DNA of 64,000 nucleotides. Source: Marinitoga piezophila KA3 (GTDB taxonomy: Bacteria; Thermotogota; Thermotogae; Petrotogales; Petrotogaceae). The notes under the pieces were generated by a model. It worked only from the letters and a program-made list of their open reading frames with translations. It made no database searches and had not been told where the DNA came from. How positions within the stretch are numbered: position 1 is the first letter of the stretch; the number at the start of each line of letters is the position of its first letter. The position numbers were made by a program, and so were the translations under genes. Of this stretch, positions 57,975-64,000 are shown in pieces. The DNA is taken from contig NC_016751.1 in assembly GCF_000255135.1 (NCBI RefSeq), forward strand, positions 1,736,001 through 1,800,000, read 5' to 3'.

Positions 57975-58946
57975 TTAATACATAATTTCTTCCCATTCAT
58001 CTAACCAATTTTCAAGATTCTTGTTCAATTCTTCTGAATCTATTGTTAAAACCTTTTCAGGAACAAGAGCATACTTAAATGCTTCAGGAAGTTTTACGTT
58101 AGTTACCGGGAACATCCATTGATTTAAAGGCACTTCTTTTTGAAAATCATCAAACAATAAGAATTCAATAAATCTTTTTGCAAGCTCAGGATTCTTTGTT
58201 CCTTTTACAATACCAGCGCCTTCTATTTGAATATAAGCTCCCTCTTGAGGAATAAAAGCTTTATACTTGGTGCTCTTATAATAATAATATGAATAAGCGC
58301 CATCTGTAGCATAACTTACCATCATAGGCGCTTCACCAGCTTCAAATTTTGCAAAGGCTTCTCCCCAACCTGGTGTAACTGTTAATATTGCTGGTTTTAA
58401 CCTTTTCCAGAAATCTTTCCATTGATCTTTATATACTGCTATTGTCCATAACAAAAATGCCTGACCTGTACTGGAAGTTCGTGGATCCTGAATAATCAAT
58501 TTCTTTTTTAACTTTGTTAAATCTTCAAAACTTTTAGGAACGGATTTTAATTTTTCTGGATCATAAACAATAGCAATTGCACCATAATCATATGGAATTA
58601 AATGATAACTTTTATCATAGATTAAGTCATCTTTTATCTTTGAAATATTTAAAGGTTTATATGGAATTACCAGATCTTCATTAATGGCCAACACAGAAAG
58701 CGACTGATCAAGACCAATAACTACATCAGCCTTTGGATTTTTCTTTTCAAGTTTAAGTCGTGAAAGCAAAGTTCCCCCGTCTCCAAGAACAACAACATTT
58801 ACATCTACGTTATACATATTTTCAAATTTCTGAATAACCCCTTTCTTAATCCAGTCCAAACTGTCATAAACATAAACAGTTAGAGTTTTTGCAAATAGCA
58901 AAGAAGATAATAATAAAACACTTAAAAAAACAATACCCTTTTTCAT
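57975..58946 (-). CDS. thiB: Thiamine ABC transporter substrate-binding protein
   Basis: 323 residues. Signal peptide of about 18 residues (MKKGIVFLSVLLLSSLLFAK), then a periplasmic-binding fold with LTVYVYDSLDW, GDGGTLLSRLKLEKKNPKAD, the Tyr/Trp-rich ligand region TPGWGEAFAKFEAGEAPMM and the C-terminal LNQWMFPVTNV, all typical of ThiB/TbpA. The ATG at 58946 has GGAGGTGAG. An upstream in-frame ATG lies within a terminator and is rejected. A TPP riboswitch controls it, which supports thiamine or a phosphate ester as ligand. ThiP and ThiQ are not adjacent. Confidence 0.92.
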   Translation of the reverse strand: MKKGIVFLSVLLLSSLLFAKTLTVYVYDSLDWIKKGVIQKFENMYNVDVNVVVLGDGGTLLSRLKLEKKNPKADVVIGLDQSLSVLAINEDLVIPYKPLNISKIKDDLIYDKSYHLIPYDYGAIAIVYDPEKLKSVPKSFEDLTKLKKKLIIQDPRTSSTGQAFLLWTIAVYKDQWKDFWKRLKPAILTVTPGWGEAFAKFEAGEAPMMVSYATDGAYSYYYYKSTKYKAFIPQEGAYIQIEGAGIVKGTKNPELAKRFIEFLLFDDFQKEVPLNQWMFPVTNVKLPEAFKYALVPEKVLTIDSEELNKNLENWLDEWEEIMY

Positions 58947-58989
58947 GCACTCACCTCCAAATAATAAATTATAATTTTTAAAAGAAAAA

Positions 58990-59012
58990 ACGCCTTCCGG
59001 CATGGAAGGCGT
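58990..59012 (-). terminator. Expression-platform terminator of the TPP riboswitch
   Basis: On the minus strand ACGCCTTCC / GGAAGGCGT arms with a 5-nt loop and then TTTTTTCTTTT, between the aptamer and the thiB ribosome site. Confidence 0.85.
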
Positions 59013-59035
59013 GATTGAATTATCCTTTTTACCGC

Positions 59036-59127
59036 ACTCCCTACGCCGGTATTACCCGGATCAGGTGCTGGGGTCTAAGGCTTCCACCTTAATCTCAGCT
59101 GCGGTATCAGCAGCTCCCCCGGCGGGT
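59036..59127 (-). promoter_or_regulatory. TPP (thiamine pyrophosphate) riboswitch aptamer
   Basis: Minus-strand sequence shows the THI-box core: GGGGGAGCTG at the 5' side, GCTGAGATTA (CTGAGA at 59098-59093), ACCTGATC (59066-59059), and CGGGTAATACCGGCGTAGGGA at the 3' side (quoted as CGGGTAATACCGG then CGTAGGGA). The 5' CGCCGG and 3' CCGGCG can form the closing stem. A following terminator makes high TPP switch thiB off. TATAAT at 59155-59150 is a likely -10. Confidence 0.97.
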
Positions 59128-59227
59128 TACTGTATTAACTTACAATTTTATTATACTCATCAATTACTAAAAAACTGTATAAATTAATAATTTTTAGAAA
59201 CATAAAGGTTAATTTTTCTTGAAATAT

Positions 59228-59385
59228 TTGACTGTCCAGTCAGTCATTTTTTTATTAGATAAAATATTGAATAACTCTGTTTTTAAGGTAATAGTAAATT
59301 GACCGTTCAGTTTTATGACTTTTTATGTCATAATTGAAACAAAATGAAAAAAGTATTATAATAATATTGACCGAACAGTCAGTCA
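59228..59385 (+). promoter_or_regulatory. tetR promoter with three operator-like palindromes
   Basis: Promoter TTGAAA (59334-59339), 17-bp spacer, TATAAT (59357-59362). Operators: TGACTG-TC-CAGTCA (59229-59242, perfect), TGACCG-TT-CAGTTT (59300-59313), TGACCG-AA-CAGTCA (59368-59381). One sits over the start of transcription and one just upstream of the -35. The spacing suggests cooperative repression by the TetR protein encoded next. Confidence 0.8.
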
Positions 59386-59401
59386 TGTATGAGGTGGTAA
59401 T

Positions 59402-59977
59402 ATGAATAATGACCGTAAAGAAAATTATAAAGAAGCTAAAAGAAAAAGCATAGCAGAAAAAGCACTTAATTTAATAATAAAAAAGGGATTGTCCAGTTTT
59501 ACCATGGATGAAGTAGCAAAAGAGGCTGGAGTATCAAAAGGAACATTATATCTATATTTTGATAGCAAAGATTCATTAATAATAACGGCATTTTCCATAC
59601 TTGTTGAAAGGTTAAAAAAATCACTTGAAATTATGATTCCTGAAAATACTTCAAAAGAAGAAAAAGCACGTGCAGTAATAAAATTATATGTGAAAGTATT
59701 AAAAGAATTTCCATCAGATGATTTATTAAGATTATTTGAGATATTAATTAATTCTATACATAATAAAAATAGAGCTAAAGAATTAACCAATTTATTTCAT
59801 GAATATTATTCTCAACTATTTGAAATGTGGGAAGAATTTGTGCCGTCAAAAACCGCTGCAGTTGTTTTACAGGCTATGTTTGATGGTATAAGTATATATA
59901 AATCTGTTGGAGTTGAGTTTAAAGAAGGGGAATTATGTGAAGCTTTTGAATATATAATAGGAAAAATAATTTCATAA
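59402..59977 (+). CDS. TetR/AcrR-family transcriptional regulator
   Basis: 191 residues. N-terminal helix-turn-helix domain (about 15-60): AEKALNLIIKKGLSSFTMDEVAKEAGVSKGTLYLYFDSKD, given here only as its parts TMDEVAKEAGVSKGTLYLYF. The C-terminal helical ligand domain is divergent. Three palindromes upstream make self-repression likely. 12 bp later the radical-SAM gene begins, so the two should be co-regulated. The ligand cannot be read. GAGGTGG precedes the ATG. Confidence 0.92.
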   Translation: MNNDRKENYKEAKRKSIAEKALNLIIKKGLSSFTMDEVAKEAGVSKGTLYLYFDSKDSLIITAFSILVERLKKSLEIMIPENTSKEEKARAVIKLYVKVLKEFPSDDLLRLFEILINSIHNKNRAKELTNLFHEYYSQLFEMWEEFVPSKTAAVVLQAMFDGISIYKSVGVEFKEGELCEAFEYIIGKIIS

Positions 59978-59989
59978 AGGAGGGATTTT

Positions 59990-61435
59990 ATGAAAATCCT
60001 TGATAATATGAAAAACATGATGATGAAACAGGCTTCAAAATTGGTAACAAATGTTGTTAGAAACTCAGAGGTTGAAGATCTTGCAAAATTATTGAGAACA
60101 CTGGAAAAATTTGCAAAAGAACCAACAAAAAGCGGTTTAAGGAAACTTGCCGAAGGCGCTGAAAGAAAAGATCCAATGCTTGTAAAATGGTCAGAGTTAT
60201 TCAAAAAAGCCAGTCCAAAAGTTGTAGAAAAGATAATAAACAATCTTATTATCAATGAATTTGCAGTTGGTGAAAAGGTAAGGCAGGAAAAAATGCATGA
60301 ATATGAAGTTGTTCTTCCAAAACTTGCTGTTATAAGTCCAACATATGCATGTAATTTAAGATGTGTGGGATGTTATGCAGGACTTTATGGTCATAAATAT
60401 CAACTTTCAAAGGAAGAAATATTTAGCGTAATAAGACAATTTAATGATCTTGGAATATACTTCTTCATAATCACCGGCGGTGAACCATTTATTTATCCTT
60501 ACTTATTCGATGTTCTTGAAGAATTTAATGACTCATATTTCATGATTTATACAAACGGTACATTAATAGATGAAGAAAAAGCAAAAAGACTTGCAGAACT
60601 TGGAAATGCAACATTATCCGTATCTGTTGAAGGCTTTGAAGAAATGACAGATTGGAGAAGAGGAAAAGGTGTATTCAAAAAAGTATTAAATGCATGGGAA
60701 TTATTAACCAAACATGGAGTAATATATGGAGCTTCAATTACTGCAACAAGAAAGAATCATGACCTAATAACAAGCGATGAATTCTGGAACTTCTTAAAAG
60801 AGCACAATGTTGCATATGCATGGATATTCCAGTTTATGCCTGTTGGAATGGATCCAACAATGGATCTTGTTCCTACACCAGAACAGAGATATGAAAGATT
60901 CCTTATAACAGAAGAAAAGAGACTTAATGGAGACTTTGCATTTGTTGCAGACTTCTGGAATCACGGATTCTTAACTCATGGTTGTTTAGCAGCTGGTTCA
61001 AAATATTTGCATATTAATGCAAAAGGTTATGTAGAACCATGTGTATTCCAGCAATTTGCAGTAGATAGCATTAGAGAAAAGAGCATTATAGAAATATTAA
61101 AATCACCATTCTTTGAAGCATATAAGAGAACAATACCATATTCAAACAATCTCTTTAGACCATGTCCAATTATAGACAATCCACGAGTATTAAGATCAAT
61201 GGTAAAGAAATTCAATGCAATTCCACAGCATTCAGGAAGCGAAAAAGTCATAACAGAATTGGCACCAGAACTTGATAAACTTGCAGAAGGCTGGAAAGAA
61301 TATGCGGATAAGTTATGGTATGAAAAGGGATATGCAGAAAAATATCCAGCAAAAAGAGGTATATATAATTATGAAACACGTATGAGAAGATATGCAGATA
61401 ACGAAGAAAAACTTGCTCTTGATAAAAAAGCATAA
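59990..61435 (+). CDS. Radical SAM protein with SPASM-like C-terminal cysteines
   Basis: 481 residues. An N-terminal helical region (1-105) of unknown role precedes the radical SAM core with C121-N-L-R-C125-V-G-C128 binding the 4Fe-4S cluster, then YFFIITGGEPFIYPYLFD (the SAM-binding GGE). The C-terminal part has HGCLAAGSKYLHINAKGYVEPC and FRPCPIIDNP, resembling an auxiliary-cluster domain as in SPASM proteins. Such enzymes usually modify peptides or proteins, but no small precursor peptide is apparent nearby. Controlled with the TetR gene upstream. Reaction unknown. Confidence 0.85.
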   Translation: MKILDNMKNMMMKQASKLVTNVVRNSEVEDLAKLLRTLEKFAKEPTKSGLRKLAEGAERKDPMLVKWSELFKKASPKVVEKIINNLIINEFAVGEKVRQEKMHEYEVVLPKLAVISPTYACNLRCVGCYAGLYGHKYQLSKEEIFSVIRQFNDLGIYFFIITGGEPFIYPYLFDVLEEFNDSYFMIYTNGTLIDEEKAKRLAELGNATLSVSVEGFEEMTDWRRGKGVFKKVLNAWELLTKHGVIYGASITATRKNHDLITSDEFWNFLKEHNVAYAWIFQFMPVGMDPTMDLVPTPEQRYERFLITEEKRLNGDFAFVADFWNHGFLTHGCLAAGSKYLHINAKGYVEPCVFQQFAVDSIREKSIIEILKSPFFEAYKRTIPYSNNLFRPCPIIDNPRVLRSMVKKFNAIPQHSGSEKVITELAPELDKLAEGWKEYADKLWYEKGYAEKYPAKRGIYNYETRMRRYADNEEKLALDKKA

Positions 61436-61444
61436 TAAATAAAA

Positions 61445-61474
61445 AACAGCTGAGGTATTTAAACCTCAGCTGTT
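61445..61474. terminator. Bidirectional terminator between radical SAM and kinase genes
   Basis: AACAGCTGAGGT / ACCTCAGCTGTT arms with a 6-nt loop. The plus strand continues with ATTTTTTG. The last codons and stop of the kinase gene lie inside the stem. Confidence 0.88.
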
Positions 61475-62688
61475 ATTTTTTGTGGAAATCTCAATTCAAT
61501 AGTTGTACCTTTTCCAACTTCAGATTCAACATGAATCCTTCCCATTAATTTTTCGATTAAACGTTTTACAATTGCCAGACCTAAACCACTACCTGGCTTA
61601 TTTTTAGCCAATCTAACAAATGGTTTAAATATATCATTAAGTTTGTCTTCTGGAATTCCAGGACCTGTATCTTTTACCATAATAACAAACTCTTTTGTTT
61701 TATTATCAAATGAAATATGAACATTTACATATCCCTCGTCAGTATATTTTATAGCATTTCCAACGATATTTACAAGTATTTGCTTCATCTTTAATGGATC
61801 GGTTTCTATCATCTCAGGGATATTATTTTCAAATTTAATATTTAATTCCACTTCTGGTGAAAGTTGTGGCTCAACAATAGATATTGACTCATAAACAAGA
61901 AATTTCAAATGAACCTCAGTAAAGTTCATTTCTTCTTCTCTATTTAATTTATTAAAGGTTGATAAATCAGAAATAAGGGAGTTCATATGTTTTGAGCTGA
62001 GATAAATACGTTTTACAAGATCGAAAATTTCTTCTGTTGTTAAATTATCCTTTCCCCTTAAAATACTTTCAGAATACCCTAAAATAGCAGTTAAAGGTGT
62101 TCTAACCTCATGTGTAATAAAACTTAAATATACACTGTTCATTTCATTTGCTTTCTTTTCCTCATCACGAAGAGATTTTAAAGTTAAAAACGTTGAGGCA
62201 AAACTTCCAAATATTTTTAAAGATTTTTTAGCAGTTTCACTGAACTTTTTAAGTCTGAAATTATCAACATATATATGCCCTTTAATTTCATCTCCAACCT
62301 TTAAAGGATAAGCAAGGGTAATCATATTTTCATGTTTTTCATGTAACTGTTTTACATTTTCATGGAAAATCCTCGATGGATTCTTAAATTCTTTAAAAGC
62401 ATCAATTTCTATAATATCCTGAACATCTATATATTTGTAAATATATGAATCCTCAAGAGGAACTATAAGTTTTTCAACAATGTCATCATCATAATTATAG
62501 CCAACTACAGCCTTATATAATGTATTGTCTATAAGCCAGATTGTACCAGCTTCTGCTTCAGGAATACTTTTAATAGCAACAGACAATAATTTTTTCATAA
62601 ATTCCTTTTCATTTTCTTCACCGGTTAATTGTGAAGAAAGTTCTGCCATTAATTCAAAATTTGATAAAATATCGTTTTCGCAGTCCAT
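61459..62688 (-). CDS. GAF-domain sensor histidine kinase
   Basis: 409 residues, no membrane span. A GAF-like sensor region (about 15-175), then HisKA with phospho-acceptor H193 in FITHEVRTPLTAILGYSE, then the HATPase domain: N-box QILVNIVGNAIKYTDEG, G1 VKDTGPGIPEDKL, F-box FKPFVRL and G2 GSGLGLAIVKRL. It should autophosphorylate and pass phosphate to a response regulator, none of which lies nearby (orphan). The ATG at 62688 follows AGGGGGGC. The ATG at 62721 lacks a ribosome site. Soluble GAF sensing suggests a cytosolic ligand or redox signal. Confidence 0.9.
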   Translation of the reverse strand: MDCENDILSNFELMAELSSQLTGEENEKEFMKKLLSVAIKSIPEAEAGTIWLIDNTLYKAVVGYNYDDDIVEKLIVPLEDSYIYKYIDVQDIIEIDAFKEFKNPSRIFHENVKQLHEKHENMITLAYPLKVGDEIKGHIYVDNFRLKKFSETAKKSLKIFGSFASTFLTLKSLRDEEKKANEMNSVYLSFITHEVRTPLTAILGYSESILRGKDNLTTEEIFDLVKRIYLSSKHMNSLISDLSTFNKLNREEEMNFTEVHLKFLVYESISIVEPQLSPEVELNIKFENNIPEMIETDPLKMKQILVNIVGNAIKYTDEGYVNVHISFDNKTKEFVIMVKDTGPGIPEDKLNDIFKPFVRLAKNKPGSGLGLAIVKRLIEKLMGRIHVESEVGKGTTIELRFPQKITAEV

Positions 62689-62751
62689 GTTAGGTGCCCC
62701 CCTGTATAAAAACTCACACATTTTAAAATTATAACATATCTTTTTTCATAA

Positions 62752-63375
62752 TCAAAATGTTAATGAAAAAATTTTCAATGTATTTTTAAAATCATCTATA
62801 ATTCTTGCTGTTAATCCCCATATAATTTTGTTTTCGTAAAGATAAAAAAGTGTTTTATAATATCCCTTTCTCCAATTATAATTCTTGCCATTTGGAATTA
62901 AATGATAAGGATAATCTTCTGGTGGTTCCATTTTTATATTTACCTTATACTTCAATGGTTCATTATTTAAGAAAAATTTTAAAGGAACAAAAAAGTACTC
63001 TTTCACTTCTTCATTAGGTCGAATATCAGAAATATCAAAATCTTTAATTTCTATAAGAAATGGATATATAACAAAATTAAAAGGTGTTGTGAAATAATCA
63101 AGTTGAGAGATTAATCGTACTTTTTCTTTTTTAATCCCCAATTCTTCATTTAATTCTCTTAAAGCAGCATCATATATTTCTTCACCTTTTTCAACAGCGC
63201 CTCCTGGCAAACTTACCTCGCGAGGTTGAGGTAAATGATCTGCACGAATTTCAAAAACAATATTTACCTCATTATCTATTTCCACAAGAGGTATTGTTAC
63301 AGCAAATCGTTTAAATTCAGAAATCAAATCTGGTTTATAATCTTTATAAATATTTTTGATCTTTTCTATATTCAT
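62752..63375 (-). CDS. Nudix hydrolase, CoA-pyrophosphatase-like
   Basis: 207 residues. The Nudix box is perfect: GAVEKGEEIYDAAL-RELNEELGI (quoted in two parts) fits G-x5-E-x7-REUxEExGU. The preceding LPQPREVSLPGG resembles the motif ahead of the box in NudL-type coenzyme A pyrophosphatases. It hydrolyses a nucleoside diphosphate linked to another group. CoA is the best guess. Start overlaps the manA stop as ATGA, so the two are co-translated. Confidence 0.88.
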   Translation of the reverse strand: MNIEKIKNIYKDYKPDLISEFKRFAVTIPLVEIDNEVNIVFEIRADHLPQPREVSLPGGAVEKGEEIYDAALRELNEELGIKKEKVRLISQLDYFTTPFNFVIYPFLIEIKDFDISDIRPNEEVKEYFFVPLKFFLNNEPLKYKVNIKMEPPEDYPYHLIPNGKNYNWRKGYYKTLFYLYENKIIWGLTARIIDDFKNTLKIFSLTF

Positions 63376-64000
63376 AATGTAAAGAATAGTCCTTTCTTTT
63401 TTGTTGTATATTCTAAATTAAAAGGAATTATAAATGTTTCATATGTTTCAAATTCCACAAAAATTCCAGGTCCTTTAATAGTTTCACCATTATCTTTTTC
63501 AAATATAGTAAAATATTGCGTTTTAAATTCTTTTGGTGAATTAGCAATTACAAATGGACAATTCTTCAAAGCATTTTTACCTTTTTCAACATGAATTTCC
63601 CTTGGCCTTCCCCAATCATATAATCTATATGTAAGATTTGAAGTTTGTTGAATTTCAAGCAATTTTGAATCTGGACCAAGTGTATGAACAACTCCTGCTG
63701 GAATAAATAATAAATCATTTTTATTAAGTATAGTTGGTTTAAAAACTTCATCCCAATTTTCAGATTCAATAGCTTTTTTATTTTTCTCAACATCATTAGA
63801 AATAAAAATTTCATTCTTTTCATTTAAAAAATACCATGCTTCAGTCTTTCCCCATGGTTCATTTTCAGCGTTTCTTGCAATATCATCATCTGGATGAACC
63901 TGAATTGAAAGCCATTGAGTGGTTGATATTAACTTTAACAATAACGGAATACGAGGTAATTCCATTCCAAAAATATCTTTTATATATTCAGAAGGCTTTC
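63372..64000 (-). CDS. manA: Mannose-6-phosphate isomerase, class I (5' part cut by window end)
   Basis: The reading frame stays open to the right edge, so the true start lies outside. Seen: LSIQVHPDDDIARNAENEPWGKTEAWY, quoted only as IQVHPDD and GKTEAWY, which contain the zinc His/Glu of type I phosphomannose isomerase, and later FIPAGVVHTLG with the third metal His. It interconverts mannose-6-phosphate and fructose-6-phosphate. About 209 residues are visible of a family member of roughly 300. Coupled to the Nudix gene at its 3' end. Confidence 0.92.
   Translation of the reverse strand, partial: KPSEYIKDIFGMELPRIPLLLKLISTTQWLSIQVHPDDDIARNAENEPWGKTEAWYFLNEKNEIFISNDVEKNKKAIESENWDEVFKPTILNKNDLLFIPAGVVHTLGPDSKLLEIQQTSNLTYRLYDWGRPREIHVEKGKNALKNCPFVIANSPKEFKTQYFTIFEKDNGETIKGPGIFVEFETYETFIIPFNLEYTTKKKGLFFTL

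Noticed and set aside
58947-59003. Longer thiB reading frame starting at 59003
   Set aside because: That stretch is the riboswitch terminator. A signal peptide and ribosome site mark 58946.

Overview
The window reads as a chromosomal segment of an anaerobic, AT-rich member of the Thermotogota, most likely a Marinitoga/Petrotogaceae-type organism. This is inferred from NusG carrying the large extra domain known from Thermotoga, an RpoC with a big N-terminal insertion, a TrxB plus two-domain protein disulfide oxidoreductase pair, SpoVS in an otherwise non-sporulation setting, and the overall low-GC codon use. It is almost entirely coding, with no prophage, CRISPR array or complete insertion sequence.

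Layout. 1-2.8 kb: the 3' end of the primary sigma factor gene and a UvrD-type helicase. 2.8-5.5 kb (minus): an arginine deiminase and its likely arginine/ornithine exchanger. 5.8-8.2 kb: a secreted metalloprotease-propeller protein. 8.4-18.8 kb: a nine-gene plus-strand operon with a three-subunit xanthine-dehydrogenase-type hydroxylase, a nucleobase permease, the DUF2877/FdrA/DUF1116 trio linked to oxamate carbamoyltransferase, a cyclase-family amidohydrolase and an unknown acetyltransferase-like protein. 18.8-20.9 kb (minus): padR-pdo-trxB thiol redox operon. 21-27.2 kb (minus): two alpha/beta hydrolases followed by a diguanylate cyclase and an HD-GYP phosphodiesterase sensor. 27.2-34.1 kb: NYN-type RNase candidate, peptidase T, OadB with two subunits of a 2-oxoacid:ferredoxin oxidoreductase, SpoVS, a DUF1385 membrane protein and rpsO with a structured leader. 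34.1-39.0 kb (minus): SsnA, hydantoinase, YgeW-type carbamoyltransferase and YgeY, the companions of anaerobic purine breakdown clusters. 39.2-45.2 kb: CcdA plus a thioredoxin-fold protein, a broken ATPase gene containing a structured GC-rich element, and a SWIM/SNF2 helicase. 45.3-57.9 kb: tRNA-Thr, tRNA-Tyr, rpmG, secE, nusG, rplKAJL, rpoB, rpoC. 58-64 kb: a TPP-riboswitch-controlled thiamine-binding protein, a TetR/radical-SAM pair, an orphan histidine kinase, a Nudix hydrolase and the 3' part of manA.

How it fits together. Three separate loci within 39 kb (arginine deiminase, the FdrA trio, YgeW) belong to families that make or split carbamoyl compounds, and two of them sit with nucleobase-ring enzymes. 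The simplest reading is a dispersed heterocycle and arginine fermentation system that gains ATP through carbamoyl phosphate, although no carbamate kinase is visible here. The most novel-looking non-coding object is the 129-bp element at 41818-41946. It folds on paper into a closing stem plus two hairpins with near-identical apices, and it lies inside a disrupted gene.
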